Positions 9,160 through 18,212 of a stretch of DNA of 64,000 bases are shown here, in pieces; position 1 is the first letter of the stretch; each line of letters begins with the position of its first letter. This stretch comes from Viridibacillus arvi. Its GTDB lineage: Bacteria; Bacillota; Bacilli; Bacillales_A; Planococcaceae. The stretch is from positions 19,296 through 83,295 of the forward strand of contig NZ_LILB01000005.1 in assembly GCF_001274945.1 (NCBI RefSeq), in the 5' to 3' direction. Below the pieces are notes generated by a model. The model had not been told where the DNA came from and made no database searches. It saw nothing but the letters and a program-made list of their open reading frames with translations. The position numbers were made by a program, and so were the translations under genes.

Positions 9160-10077
9160 CTACTTCACTCGAATTTGCGGATTAACATATGCGTACAATA
9201 TATCCGCAATGAAATTAATCACTGCATAAATTAGGGCTACGATAAATACCCCAGCAAGTACGATTGGAAAATCTCTATTCATAAGGGATTGCATTAATAA
9301 CCTGCCAACCCCTGGCCATGCAAAAACGACTTCTGTAATAACAGCTCCTCCAAGTAAGGTACCTAAATCAAGTGCTACCAACGTGATAATTGGAATTAGT
9401 GAATTTTTAAGTGCGTATCGCCCCACTAATCGAATAGTCGGCACACCGGAAGCCTTCGCGGTTCGAATATAATCTTTTCTTAACACATCCAACATAGTGG
9501 ATCTAGTGAAGCGAGTAAATCTTGCTACGCTATAAGCCGCTAGAGTTATCATCGGAAGAATTAAATGTACTATTGAACCTGCACCACCTGAAGGGAGTAT
9601 GTTAAGTTGAGCAGCAAAAAAGTAAATGAGTATTAGACCTAGCCAAAAGCTTGGGACAGCTTGACCTAGTACAGTTAAAGCGACACTAATTCTGTCAAAA
9701 ACTGAATTTCTTTTATAAGCAGAAAGTACTCCTAGCGGAATGGCAATCAATAAGGAAAGAATTAATGCTGATATTGCTAACTGAAATGTAGCCGGTAAAC
9801 GACTCAATACGAGTGGTAAAGCATCTTCTTTACTACGTAAAGATTGGCCAAAATCACCTTGAACCGCATTCACCATAAATTCCCCATATTGAATATATAT
9901 TGGACGATCAAACCCCAACATTTCTCTATATTCCTCAATTTGTTCCCTTGAAGCATCTGGGGGTAAGAACAAAGCTGTTGGGTCACCAGATAAACGTATT
10001 AGAAAAAATACAACTGTAAGTGCTAATAAGACAACAACCACTACTTGAATCAGTCTTTTGATTATAAAATCAAGCAT
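9160..10077 (-). CDS. Oligopeptide ABC transporter permease, DppB/OppB type, 305 aa
   Basis: Six-helix permease with the family N-terminus MLDFIIKRLIQVVVVVLLAL, the FFLIRLSGDP loop and the coupling motif RTAKASGVPTIRLVGRYALKN. It ends in the conserved FADILYAYVNPQIR. It forms the membrane channel with the DppC-like partner. The ATG follows AAGGGGG. About 100 bases containing a hairpin separate it from the binding-protein gene upstream. Confidence 0.92.
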   Translation of the reverse strand: MLDFIIKRLIQVVVVVLLALTVVFFLIRLSGDPTALFLPPDASREQIEEYREMLGFDRPIYIQYGEFMVNAVQGDFGQSLRSKEDALPLVLSRLPATFQLAISALILSLLIAIPLGVLSAYKRNSVFDRISVALTVLGQAVPSFWLGLILIYFFAAQLNILPSGGAGSIVHLILPMITLAAYSVARFTRFTRSTMLDVLRKDYIRTAKASGVPTIRLVGRYALKNSLIPIITLVALDLGTLLGGAVITEVVFAWPGVGRLLMQSLMNRDFPIVLAGVFIVALIYAVINFIADILYAYVNPQIRVK

Positions 10078-10123
10078 ACTCGACCCCCTTAAATCAGCTA
10101 AATATTTATTACCTATTTATTAA

Positions 10124-10153
10124 AAGAGAGGGAAACAACAAATCCCTCTTTTT
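10124..10153 (-). terminator. Intercistronic hairpin after the binding-protein gene
   Basis: AGAGGGA and TCCCTCT form a stem with flanking A/T runs between the binding-protein gene and the permease gene. Such hairpins usually let most transcripts end after the binding protein, so that it is made in excess over the membrane parts. Confidence 0.6.
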
Positions 10154-10175
10154 CGTCCAATTTTATATAAAATTT

Positions 10176-11726
10176 TCAATTCCATGACATCTCATACGCT
10201 TGCATTTTCTCATCCACTCGTGCTTTGAAATTCAAGTCTTTTCGGACAGCATATAAGTCTGCCTGTTGCCATAAAGGAACCCAAGCAGCTTTTTTAACTA
10301 AACTATTTTGAAGTTCAGCAAATCCAGCAAGTCTTTCCTCTTCATTAAACAAAGCGGTTGTTTTATAAATTTTTGTTTCAATATCTTTGTCATAAAAACT
10401 GCTGTACGGCGCAACTTTTGTGAAGAGATCTTCAATTGTAGATTGCGGATCGAATGCTGGACCCCATCCTAGAATAAACATGTCACCCATTTCTCTATTT
10501 CTTATTTTTTCCAAATGTGCTCCCCACTCGTTCACTTGAACATTGACCTTCACACCAATTCGCTGTAATTGAGCAGCAATAGCTTGAGCAACTTGGGAGT
10601 CCATGGGATAACGACCATTTGGTGTATCCAACGTTAAAGTTAAAGATTCAGATTCATATCCTGCTTCTTTCAATAAGCTTTTTGCCTTTTCTTTATCGTA
10701 ATCATAGCCTTTGGTTTCAACGTAGGCTGAATTGATTTCTGAAAGCGGACCTGTCATTTTTGTCCCATGGCCATTCAAAACCGAATTGAGTAATTCATCT
10801 ACATCCACCGCATAATTTAATGCTTGACGAACTTTTTCATTTTTTAGTGGACCATCAAAAAATGTGTTTAAAGCAAGGTAATTAATACGTGCTGATGCAA
10901 CTTCTTCTACTTTCGATTTATCGTCACCTTTAATTTTCGCAACCGAATCCACTGGTATATTTTTAAACAAATCTACTTCTCCACTTAAGAAAGCCGATAA
11001 ACGAGAACTATATTCTGGGATATACCGGAACTCCAATGTCTTAATTTGTGGTTTCCCTTGCCAATAATCCTCAAAAGCTTCTAATTTCAAGTAGTTATCT
11101 CTAGACCATTCAACAAATTTATAGGCTCCAGTTCCTACTGGTTTTTTTGCTGCTATTTCCGTTCCTACTTCGTTAACATAGCCTGGTTCCATTATTAGTA
11201 AATCTTCAGCAATACGTTGAATTATGCCTGGGAAAGGCTTACTTGTTTTAATCTCAACTTCCAACGGTGAAATAACTTTCACTTCTTTCACGTCCACCCA
11301 TCGAGATTTATAAAATGATTTATTCGCATCGTCCAAGATGTAGTCAATGCTGAATTTGACTGAATTGGCATCGAAATCAGCTCCATTATGAAATTTGACT
11401 CCTTCTTTTAAATTCAATCTCCAAGTCAATTCATCTACGTTTTCCCATTTTTCAGCAAGCTCAGGGACGAATTCCCCAGATTGACCATCCCGACCAATAA
11501 GGGCATCATAGACATTACGAATTTGTGTGTCAGTTACATAATTAACGTCTGTATTTGCCATTAAAGTTCCAGCATCAGCTTCAAATGCAATGACAAGGCT
11601 ATCTTTTTTTGATGAGGAAGTGTTACCTTCTTTACCTGAATTACTCGTGCCTGCAGTACCCTCAGTACAAGCAGATAACATTAACAATAAACTTAATGCT
11701 AATAAAACAAAGATGCTTTTTTTCAT
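10176..11726 (-). CDS. Oligopeptide/dipeptide-type solute-binding lipoprotein, 516 aa
   Basis: Extracellular binding protein of the importer (SBP family 5). A signal peptide ends in the lipobox MLSACT, so the protein is lipid-anchored to the outer face of the membrane. The conserved block VGTGAYKFVEWSRD and the C-terminal region PYSSFYDKDIETKI are typical of DppA/OppA proteins. Its ATG follows GGGGGAG and lies 16 bases after the MarR gene. The ligand is unknown. The accompanying creatinase-like hydrolase suggests a small peptide-like or amidine/amide compound. Confidence 0.9.
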   Translation of the reverse strand: MKKSIFVLLALSLLLMLSACTEGTAGTSNSGKEGNTSSSKKDSLVIAFEADAGTLMANTDVNYVTDTQIRNVYDALIGRDGQSGEFVPELAEKWENVDELTWRLNLKEGVKFHNGADFDANSVKFSIDYILDDANKSFYKSRWVDVKEVKVISPLEVEIKTSKPFPGIIQRIAEDLLIMEPGYVNEVGTEIAAKKPVGTGAYKFVEWSRDNYLKLEAFEDYWQGKPQIKTLEFRYIPEYSSRLSAFLSGEVDLFKNIPVDSVAKIKGDDKSKVEEVASARINYLALNTFFDGPLKNEKVRQALNYAVDVDELLNSVLNGHGTKMTGPLSEINSAYVETKGYDYDKEKAKSLLKEAGYESESLTLTLDTPNGRYPMDSQVAQAIAAQLQRIGVKVNVQVNEWGAHLEKIRNREMGDMFILGWGPAFDPQSTIEDLFTKVAPYSSFYDKDIETKIYKTTALFNEEERLAGFAELQNSLVKKAAWVPLWQQADLYAVRKDLNFKARVDEKMQAYEMSWN

Positions 11727-11742
11727 ATAACGATGCTCCCCC

Positions 11743-12177
11743 TTATTGAGTTTTTGAATATAATATTTCCTCGATTTTTTTCATCGATTCAACTACGATT
11801 TCGATTTCTTCTTCAGAAATTTTATCAATCATACTTTGAACAGTGTTACTAGCTTTATCAGCAAGTGTTTTTAATGCCTCCTCTCCTATATCTGTGAGCT
11901 CTATATGTTGAATACGACGATCCAATTCAGAAAGCTTCTTTGCTATAAGACCATCTCGTTCAAAATGTTTAAGAATTCTACTAATATAACTTTTGTCTAA
12001 TAGAAAATAATTTGATAAATATGCTGCTGTACAGTCTTTCTTGTTGGAGATTTCAAATAGAATTAATGCTTCCGTTGCTGAATAAGGACTTTCATCTGTG
12101 TAAATGTTAAAAAGTCCCATATGACGCGTGTAAAAACGATTGAACTTTTTTATATCTTGTATTATTTTTTCTGTCAT
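11743..12177 (-). CDS. MarR-family transcriptional regulator, 144 aa
   Basis: Winged-helix regulator with the MarR layout. An N-terminal helix is followed by the helix-turn-helix TAAYLSNYFLLDKSYISRILKHFERDGLI (about residues 50-78), the wing DRRIQHIELTDIGEE and a C-terminal dimerisation helix. It is the first gene of the operon with the binding protein, permeases, ATPases and hydrolase, so it probably controls uptake of the transported compound. The ribosome binding site before the ATG is weak (GGATG, about 12 bases away). Confidence 0.85.
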   Translation of the reverse strand: MTEKIIQDIKKFNRFYTRHMGLFNIYTDESPYSATEALILFEISNKKDCTAAYLSNYFLLDKSYISRILKHFERDGLIAKKLSELDRRIQHIELTDIGEEALKTLADKASNTVQSMIDKISEEEIEIVVESMKKIEEILYSKTQ

Positions 12178-12203
12178 TTCTAAATTTTCATCCTATTCTG
12201 AAT

Positions 12204-12222
12204 TTTAAATTTACTTTAAATT
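12204..12222 (-). promoter_or_regulatory. Possible operator: tandem TTTAAATT repeats upstream of the MarR gene
   Basis: Two copies of TTTAAATT are separated by three bases (11-base period), 27 to 45 bases upstream of the MarR start. TTTAAA is itself symmetric, as expected for a dimeric regulator. In DNA this AT-rich the repeat could be chance. Confidence 0.25.
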
Positions 12223-12530
12223 AGAAAGTGGCTTTAGTCAACTATTATTTATATTAAAACTAGCAAATACACGTTATAATTATTTTCATAAATAAAAACC
12301 CCTTTTGATTAAATTTCAATCAAAAGGAGTTTTTGACATGCCCTAATTAAATTTAATATGTTTATTTATTTCAGTTGATGCGTTATACATTTTTGGACAA
12401 AATATTTTAAAATTATTTAATTTTTGAGAAAGCTTATATTTACATCGTTTAGGAAAATTGCATCTCGTTTTATACCTCAAATTCCAATTGCATTTAACAT
12501 ATCAATTTCTTTCACGTTGTGGATTCTTCA
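12223..12530. other. Intergenic stretch between the MurE-like gene and the MarR operon
   Basis: About 310 bases without a gene. The only clear structure is the hairpin terminator at 12294-12335. The rest is AT-rich and must include the MarR operon promoter. Nothing else is recognisable. Confidence 0.4.
12294..12335. terminator. Bidirectional hairpin terminator downstream of the MurE-like gene
   Basis: CCCCTTTTGATT pairs with AATCAAAAGGAG around a short loop, with T runs on both strands. On the minus strand it ends in GGGGTTTTTATTT and serves the MurE-like gene about 200 bases upstream. Confidence 0.7.
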
Positions 12531-13994
12531 TTAATGAAGCGGCTCAAATCCTCCATTTGTTTCTTGATCAATTTGTTGAAAAAGAAACTGGACTGTTTCT
12601 TTATCAGAGGCAGTTGGCAAACGAAATTTTTGTTGGTAATCTTCTGCCCCTTTGCCTGTTATACAAACCCAATCTCCTTTATGGGCATGCTCTAATACCT
12701 CTTTAATCGCTATAGTTCGATCTGAAATGACGTACCCTCCATCACTTAATTCATATAGAGTCTGCTCCATTTCTTCATAAGGGACATCATTCAAATCATC
12801 CAATGTAAGAATATGAACATCGCTTATTTCTTTGGAAACACTAACCATATCCCGTCTTTTTTCTTTATCTCTATCTCCTCTAAATCCAAAGACGTGAAAT
12901 ACACGATTGGCTCCTTCCTCTCTTGCCGTTTGAAGACATTGATAAAAAGCATCTGCTGTATGAGCATAATCTATTACAACCGTAGCTCCATTAGGGTGTT
13001 GTAGCATTTCAAATCTACCGGGTACTCCCGGAAATTTTTCTAATGCATAAACAACTTTTTGTTGTGGAATACCTATCAATAAAGCAGTTAAAAAAGCCAT
13101 AGAAGCATTTAGGATATTATGTTTGCCTAATATGTTGAGGCTTAATTCCACACTTTGATTTCCTTTAAAGGAAACTGTCGATATACCTGACTTTAAATGA
13201 ATGATTTGTAGGTCATGGTAACTTTGGTCGCCTACCAAAAATATCCCTTTTGAAGTTAAGATATCTGCTAGCCTTTTTCCCCAACTGTCCATATGGTTTA
13301 TAATAGCTAATCCATTTGGCTTTAATTGATCAAACAAGCTTGCTTTTACAGAGAAGTAAGCTTCCATATCTTTATGATAATCAAGGTGTTCTTTATCTAA
13401 ATTCGTAAATAAACAATAATCAAACTCCACACCTTCTACTCGATATTGAGAAAGACCGTGTGATGAAACTTCCATTATGATAAATTCATCTTCACTTAAG
13501 GAAATTTGTTTTTGAAGTTCTAGTGCATCGGGGGTAGTATTTACTGAGGGTAAGGTTTGTCCATTAACAACATTCTGGACGGTACCAAATAAAGAACACG
13601 ATCTTCCGCAGGTTTCCAAAATATACTTAAGCATATAGGTAGTTGTGGTTTTTCCATTCGTACCAGTAATTCCAATTACAATTTTATTTCGTGAAGGGTT
13701 ACCATAAAACTGACACGCCATTTGTGCAAGAGCTAAACGACTGTTTGATACTCGAACATAAGGTACAATCAAATCTTTCAAGTCTTTCTCTCCAACCACT
13801 ACACTCGCTCCCGCTTGAATAGCGGCATCAATAAACTGATGACCGTCTACACGAAAACCTGGAATTGCAACAAAAATGTCGTTAGGACGTACTAAAGAAG
13901 AATTTGTGGCGATTCCTTCAATATCTACATCAATATCAAGAAGCTGCGAATTCACAGCTTTATCTACATGTTCCAAAAGTATGTTTAATTTCAT
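12531..13994 (-). CDS. murE: MurE-like Mur ligase (UDP-MurNAc-tripeptide synthetase family), 487 aa
   Basis: Three Mur-ligase domains are present. The N-terminal UDP-binding domain is 1-95. The ATPase domain has GTNGKTTTT at 111-119, TNLDKEHLDYH and Lys217, the carbamylated lysine position. The C-terminal domain has DRTIAI. MurE adds the third residue of the peptidoglycan stem peptide. The site that reads DNPR in diaminopimelate-adding enzymes is DDLN here (399-402), and the usual GKGHE is GKGAED (447-452). Residue choice is therefore unlikely to be diaminopimelate; lysine or another amine is possible. The gene stands alone, far from any division/cell-wall cluster, so it may be a paralogue. 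The ATG follows AGGAG. Confidence 0.8.
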   Translation of the reverse strand: MKLNILLEHVDKAVNSQLLDIDVDIEGIATNSSLVRPNDIFVAIPGFRVDGHQFIDAAIQAGASVVVGEKDLKDLIVPYVRVSNSRLALAQMACQFYGNPSRNKIVIGITGTNGKTTTTYMLKYILETCGRSCSLFGTVQNVVNGQTLPSVNTTPDALELQKQISLSEDEFIIMEVSSHGLSQYRVEGVEFDYCLFTNLDKEHLDYHKDMEAYFSVKASLFDQLKPNGLAIINHMDSWGKRLADILTSKGIFLVGDQSYHDLQIIHLKSGISTVSFKGNQSVELSLNILGKHNILNASMAFLTALLIGIPQQKVVYALEKFPGVPGRFEMLQHPNGATVVIDYAHTADAFYQCLQTAREEGANRVFHVFGFRGDRDKEKRRDMVSVSKEISDVHILTLDDLNDVPYEEMEQTLYELSDGGYVISDRTIAIKEVLEHAHKGDWVCITGKGAEDYQQKFRLPTASDKETVQFLFQQIDQETNGGFEPLH

Positions 13995-14073
13995 TACGGC
14001 TCACTCCTAGGTTGCAAAACGAGTCATTTAATCCACGCATTTTATTTATGACCTATTGTGAAATAATTATACT

Positions 14074-14104
14074 AAAAAGGCGCTCTGATAGTGAGCACCT
14101 TTTT
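14074..14104 (-). promoter_or_regulatory. Palindrome overlapping the probable promoter of the MurE-like gene
   Basis: GGTGCTC and GAGCGCC form an imperfect palindrome flanked by A5 and T5, about 80 bases upstream of the MurE-like start. On the minus strand its T run is followed directly by TATAAT (14066-14071), a good -10 box. It could be an operator in the promoter spacer or a leader terminator/attenuator. Sequence alone does not decide. Confidence 0.4.
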
Positions 14105-14256
14105 ACTGAAAAATATTAATTTTTTTCCTGATAAAAAACTTCATTAAATACAATGTGTTTTATAAACAAGACTACTTACAAACAGATTGAACACATAAGA
14201 ATTATGCTAAACTAAAGGTCTATATAAGAAAAGCTATGTATTTAGGAGTTGTAAAA

Positions 14257-14787
14257 ATGAACATAACAATTAGACAAGAACAACCTTCAGATTATAAAGT
14301 TACAGAAGATGTTGTACAAAAAGCATTTGCGAACATGGAATTTAGTGATAAAACAGAACATGAGCTAGTGGGTCGTTTAAGAAAATCGGATGCCTTTATC
14401 CCACAATTATCTATAGTCGCTCTTGATAATGATGAAGTTATTGGGCATATTCTTTTAACAAAAATTAATATAATCAATGAGGATCAATCTACAGAATCTC
14501 TTGCACTTGCCCCAGTTTCAGTATTACCTGAATATCAAAATAAAGGCATTGGCAAGCTTTTAATAAACACTTCACTAGAAAAAGCAAGAGAACTTGGCTA
14601 CAATTCCGTTGTCGTATTAGGACACCCAGACTATTATCCGAAATTCGGATTTAAAAAAGCATCAACATGGAAAATTAAAGCACCTTTTGAAGTGCCAGAT
14701 GATGCATTTATGGCGTTAAAATTAAGTGATGATGCTCTTAGTAATGTTTCAGGTGTAGTTGAATACTCAAGTGCATTTTTTGGATAA
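14257..14787 (+). CDS. GNAT N-acetyltransferase, YhbS-like, 176 aa
   Basis: Single GNAT domain. The acetyl-CoA binding stretch VLPEYQNKGIGKLLI (motif A, Q/R-x-x-G-x-G/A form) is followed by GHPDYYPKFGF, a signature of the YhbS-type branch. The substrate is unknown; relatives act on small amines or proteins. An ATG seven codons upstream lacks a ribosome binding site. The ATG at 14257 lies 8 bases after AGGAG and gives the usual N-terminus MNITIRQE. Single gene with its own terminator. Confidence 0.88.
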   Translation: MNITIRQEQPSDYKVTEDVVQKAFANMEFSDKTEHELVGRLRKSDAFIPQLSIVALDNDEVIGHILLTKINIINEDQSTESLALAPVSVLPEYQNKGIGKLLINTSLEKARELGYNSVVVLGHPDYYPKFGFKKASTWKIKAPFEVPDDAFMALKLSDDALSNVSGVVEYSSAFFG

Positions 14788-14820
14788 GATATCAAACAGA
14801 ATAAACATTGTATAGCTATC

Positions 14821-14855
14821 CCCCATTGGATTTTTATTATCTAATGGGTTTTTTT
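14821..14855 (+). terminator. Terminator of the YhbS-like acetyltransferase gene
   Basis: CCCATT pairs with AATGGG around GGATTTTTATTATCT, followed by seven T residues on the plus strand. Confidence 0.8.
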
Positions 14856-15063
14856 GTGAAAAAAATCCATTAGAAATTGTATTATTGTGGTAATGTAATT
14901 ACAACATTGTTCTATTTTTCATATTGTATTTTTCCAGTGAGCAATCCAATAATCATCTCACCTAGTTTCTCTTTGGTAAATCATGAAAATTAATTACTAG
15001 AAAATTTATTAGAAATTTATTTTTATATTATATCCTTTCAATATAAGTCGAAAGGAGAATTCT

Positions 15064-16050
15064 ATGCGAAAAATATTTAAAGTATTAAAAAAACTATTTG
15101 TTCTGTTCATTATCCTTATGATACTAGTAACCGTATCGATCTTTACCTATCATAATTATTTATTAAAGAAAGAGTCGGCACTAATTAAAAATGCAGGTAC
15201 GTTAGTCGATTTTAATAGTAAAAAAATTAATGTTTACATCGAAGGTAGAGGTGAGGATACGTATGTATTTATGCCCGGCTCCGGGGTAGCTGCTCCTGTA
15301 TATGAAATGAAAGGTCTTTACAGTAAATTCTCAAAAGAAAATAAAATTGCTGTAATTAATAGAGCTGGATATGGTCACAGCGATGTTTTTAACGATAACA
15401 GAAATATTGATACTATATTAGAACAAACTAGAAGCTCACTTATTCAGAGTGGAAATAAACCTCCATATATATTAGTCCCACACTCTTTATCTGGATTAGA
15501 AGCTATTTACTGGGCACAAAAATACCCAAATGAAGTGAAAGGAATCATTGCTTTAGATATTGGTTTACCAAAACAATATGTAACTCATAAAATGAGCCTA
15601 GTTGATTCATTAACAGTAAGAGGAATGAATCTTTTATCGAAAATGGGTTTTCATCGACTCTTTCCTTCTTTAACATTTAATCCCGAAGTAATTAAACAGT
15701 CTTTTTTAACTGAACATGAAAAAGAAGTATTTAAAGCCATTTCATATAAACAGTTTTTTAATAACAATATGAAACAAGAACTTTTACAAGTATACGAAAA
15801 TGGTAAAAAATCAGTTGCCCTACCGATACCAACAGAAACACCTATTTTATTTTTAGATGCGATTACTGAAGAAAATAAAAACTCGAAATATACAAAGCAG
15901 AAAAATAAAGATTATGAGGAGTTTGCAGAACAACTTTTAATATCAGATGTGATAACTATAGAAGGAAAACACAGCATTTATTTATATTCTCCGGATGAGA
16001 TATATAACCTTGCTAAGGATTTTATTAATAATAAAGTTGAGAAAAATTAG
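15064..16050 (+). CDS. Membrane-anchored alpha/beta hydrolase, 328 aa
   Basis: An uncleaved N-terminal anchor (residues 10-30) leads to an alpha/beta-hydrolase domain on the outer face of the membrane. The nucleophile elbow reads PHSLSGLEA (GxSxG relaxed to HSLSG). The oxyanion region is MPGSGVAAP, and the late histidine is in EGKHSIYLY. The aspartate is probably in FLDAITEE. The ATG follows AAAGGAG. The gene is followed within 35 bases by a response regulator and then a histidine kinase, all on the same strand. Its substrate may be connected to the signal sensed by that system. Esterase, amidase or peptidase activity cannot be separated by sequence. Confidence 0.82.
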   Translation: MRKIFKVLKKLFVLFIILMILVTVSIFTYHNYLLKKESALIKNAGTLVDFNSKKINVYIEGRGEDTYVFMPGSGVAAPVYEMKGLYSKFSKENKIAVINRAGYGHSDVFNDNRNIDTILEQTRSSLIQSGNKPPYILVPHSLSGLEAIYWAQKYPNEVKGIIALDIGLPKQYVTHKMSLVDSLTVRGMNLLSKMGFHRLFPSLTFNPEVIKQSFLTEHEKEVFKAISYKQFFNNNMKQELLQVYENGKKSVALPIPTETPILFLDAITEENKNSKYTKQKNKDYEEFAEQLLISDVITIEGKHSIYLYSPDEIYNLAKDFINNKVEKN

Positions 16051-16083
16051 CTGATTTAAATTTTGATAGTGGAAGGTAAAATA

Positions 16084-16755
16084 ATGAAAGAATATAACAT
16101 ATTAATTGTTGAAGACGATCTTATGATTGGTCATTTACTACAGAAGATTTTACTTCGCGAAGAGTATAAAGTTTGTTGGAAAACAGACAGTAAAGAAGTA
16201 CTAGATGTAATCCATAAAATAGACTTAGTTATAATGGATGTCATGTTACCCGGTGAAGACGGTTATCAAATCACCAAAAAAATAAAAAACTTAGGCTTAA
16301 ATATCCCAATTATTTTTTTATCAGCAAGACAGGATATTGATAGCAAACTTCAAGGATTGGCAGTTGGAGAAGATTATATGATAAAGCCATTTGATCCTAG
16401 AGAGTTGTTACTAAGAATGAAAAAAATGCTAGAGAATCAGTACGGTACTTTTACACAAATCAAACATTTATATATTGATGCGGATCTTACTAGGGTTTTT
16501 AATAAAAACTTAACAAACGAGGTTTCTTTTACTTCTATTGAAAGAAAAATATTCTTTTATTTATATGATAATAGAGATCGCATTTTGACAAAAGAACATT
16601 TCTTTAATTATTTATGGCCACTTGATGATAGAAATCAAAATATCATAAACGTACACATGAAAAAAATCAGAACAAAGATTAATGATATAAATGGTGAGAT
16701 TATACAAAATATATATGGAGAAGGGTATAGATTAAATACCTATATAAAAAAATGA
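16084..16755 (+). CDS. OmpR-family response regulator, 223 aa
   Basis: A receiver domain carries the acidic pair (VEDD), the phospho-accepting Asp in VIMDVMLPGEDGY and the Lys in MIKPF. It is followed by a winged-helix DNA-binding domain ending in the usual GEGYRLN. The ATG at 16084 follows GGAAGG, while the GTG- or ATT-type starts upstream have no such site. It overlaps the kinase gene by four bases (ATGA), showing translational coupling. Confidence 0.9.
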   Translation: MKEYNILIVEDDLMIGHLLQKILLREEYKVCWKTDSKEVLDVIHKIDLVIMDVMLPGEDGYQITKKIKNLGLNIPIIFLSARQDIDSKLQGLAVGEDYMIKPFDPRELLLRMKKMLENQYGTFTQIKHLYIDADLTRVFNKNLTNEVSFTSIERKIFFYLYDNRDRILTKEHFFNYLWPLDDRNQNIINVHMKKIRTKINDINGEIIQNIYGEGYRLNTYIKK

Positions 16756-17750
16756 AATTAAAAAAGAAATATCAGATATTACTTTTTTCTGCAATTATTA
16801 GTGTGCCCTTTTTGTTACTGGTGATTAGTGTGCTTATGTCAATAATTTATAACGCTATCTTTAAATCAAAACATCAAGACATCCCTTTTCATGAATCTTT
16901 TGCATATCCAACAATGCTGTTCGTATTTTTGATCTCCTTATTTTTGCTTGCCTTTTTATTTTCGAGATCTATTAACTCATTATTAAATAAAATTAATATT
17001 TTGAATAAAACCATTCGAGAATTAGCTAGTAATGAAAAAATCCCTGAAAAAATAGTAGTTAATAGAGATGATGAAATAGGTGAACTAATCAAGTCTGTAA
17101 ATATATTAATCGAAAGAACAACGTATAGAGAATTAGAACTAAAGCAAAAAGAAGAAACAAAAAAAGAACTTTTAAATAAATTAAGGCATGATATTAATAC
17201 ACCGCTAACTACTGTTAGATTACAATTGTTTTATCTAGAAGACCAATTTACTGATCAAGTACCTATACTAGAATCACTCTACCAACAAATACAATACATT
17301 TCTGATTTAACAAATGAACTGAATATTAATTCTACTGAATCGTTGGAGAATTCTTATATCCTAAATGATGAAGTGGATATGAATAATTTATTAGAAATCA
17401 TGTGCAAAAAGTGGGGTTATTTGTATAGCATTCATGATATTGATTTAATTTATAGCTCACAAATTATAGATTTAACATGGGTAAGTAATGATTTGTGGCT
17501 TCAAAGATTGTTCGATAATATTTTCCAAAATACATTAAAACATTCAAATGCAACAAAACTAGAAATTATCGTAGACAATAATATTATTTCATTCCAAGAT
17601 AATGGAATTGGTTTCAATATCGATGGTAATAATACAGGGCTAGGTTTAAAAATAATTGAAGATATAGCTAGGTCATTGAATATAAATTATACTTTACAGT
17701 CAAATCAAAATGGAACGTTATACAGTTTTACAACAGAATACAATGAATAA
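16752..17750 (+). CDS. Sensor histidine kinase, 332 aa
   Basis: Two N-terminal membrane helices (about 8-30 and 52-75) enclose only about 20 outer residues, so the signal is probably sensed in or at the membrane. A HAMP-like segment follows. The H-box is LRHDINTPLTT, the N-box NIFQNTLKHSN, and the ATP-lid motifs are DNGIGFN and GLGLKI. It pairs with the overlapping response regulator. The missing sensor domain resembles intramembrane-sensing kinases. The co-transcribed hydrolase may supply or remove the signal. Confidence 0.88.
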   Translation: MKLKKKYQILLFSAIISVPFLLLVISVLMSIIYNAIFKSKHQDIPFHESFAYPTMLFVFLISLFLLAFLFSRSINSLLNKINILNKTIRELASNEKIPEKIVVNRDDEIGELIKSVNILIERTTYRELELKQKEETKKELLNKLRHDINTPLTTVRLQLFYLEDQFTDQVPILESLYQQIQYISDLTNELNINSTESLENSYILNDEVDMNNLLEIMCKKWGYLYSIHDIDLIYSSQIIDLTWVSNDLWLQRLFDNIFQNTLKHSNATKLEIIVDNNIISFQDNGIGFNIDGNNTGLGLKIIEDIARSLNINYTLQSNQNGTLYSFTTEYNE

Positions 17751-17792
17751 AGCCATGACAATATAGCATTTGTTTTCAAAACTAATTCAAGA

Positions 17793-17834
17793 TAAAAAGC
17801 TGGGATGACCAAATCAGTCATTCCCAGCTTTTTA
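17793..17834. terminator. Bidirectional terminator between the kinase gene and ywbE
   Basis: AAAAGCTGGGATGAC pairs perfectly with GTCATTCCCAGCTTTT apart from one position, with A and T tracts on both sides. It serves convergent genes. A near-identical stem occurs at 28961-29000. Confidence 0.85.
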
Positions 17835-17837
17835 TTT

Positions 17838-18032
17838 TTATTCGATGATGTCACATACACGGCCAATTTGACCATCTGTAAGACGAACTTTAATACCATG
17901 AGGATGGAAAGAAGAATTCGTCAATAAATCCTTTACGACACCTCTCGTTTTAATACCTGTACGTTGATCTTTCTTCAAGATAATATCTACGACAAGTCCA
18001 GGTTTTACGTCACTTCGGTTTTGTCCGTTCAT
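17838..18032 (-). CDS. ywbE: YwbE family protein, 64 aa
   Basis: Small conserved protein of Bacillus-type genomes with the block VKPGLVVDIILKKDQRTG followed by RGVVKDLLTNSSFHPHGIK and a C-terminal GQIGRV. No biochemical role is established that I know of. The start chosen is MNGQNR, 8 bases after GAAGGGA. An ATG 12 codons upstream has no ribosome binding site, and the family normally has about 60-66 residues. Single gene, convergent with the two-component operon. Confidence 0.9.
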   Translation of the reverse strand: MNGQNRSDVKPGLVVDIILKKDQRTGIKTRGVVKDLLTNSSFHPHGIKVRLTDGQIGRVCDIIE

Positions 18033-18181
18033 TTGAAAATTCCCTTCTCTACTGCTTTGATGATTCATCTAGTATAGCATAACGTTTTAAAAGGATGGAT
18101 AACAGGCTGCTATATACTATGTAGAGTTTTATTTCACATGTAAGTCACATCAATTAGCAAGATTAATCTTAATGCCCCCCC

Positions 18182-18212
18182 AAAAAAAGAGCTTACGAAA
18201 AGTGACTAAGCT
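18182..18212 (-). terminator. Terminator-like hairpin with a T run on the minus strand
   Basis: AGCTTA and TAAGCT pair around about 11 bases and are followed on the minus strand by CTTTTTTT. No intact gene ends here, so it is probably left over from a decayed one. Confidence 0.5.
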
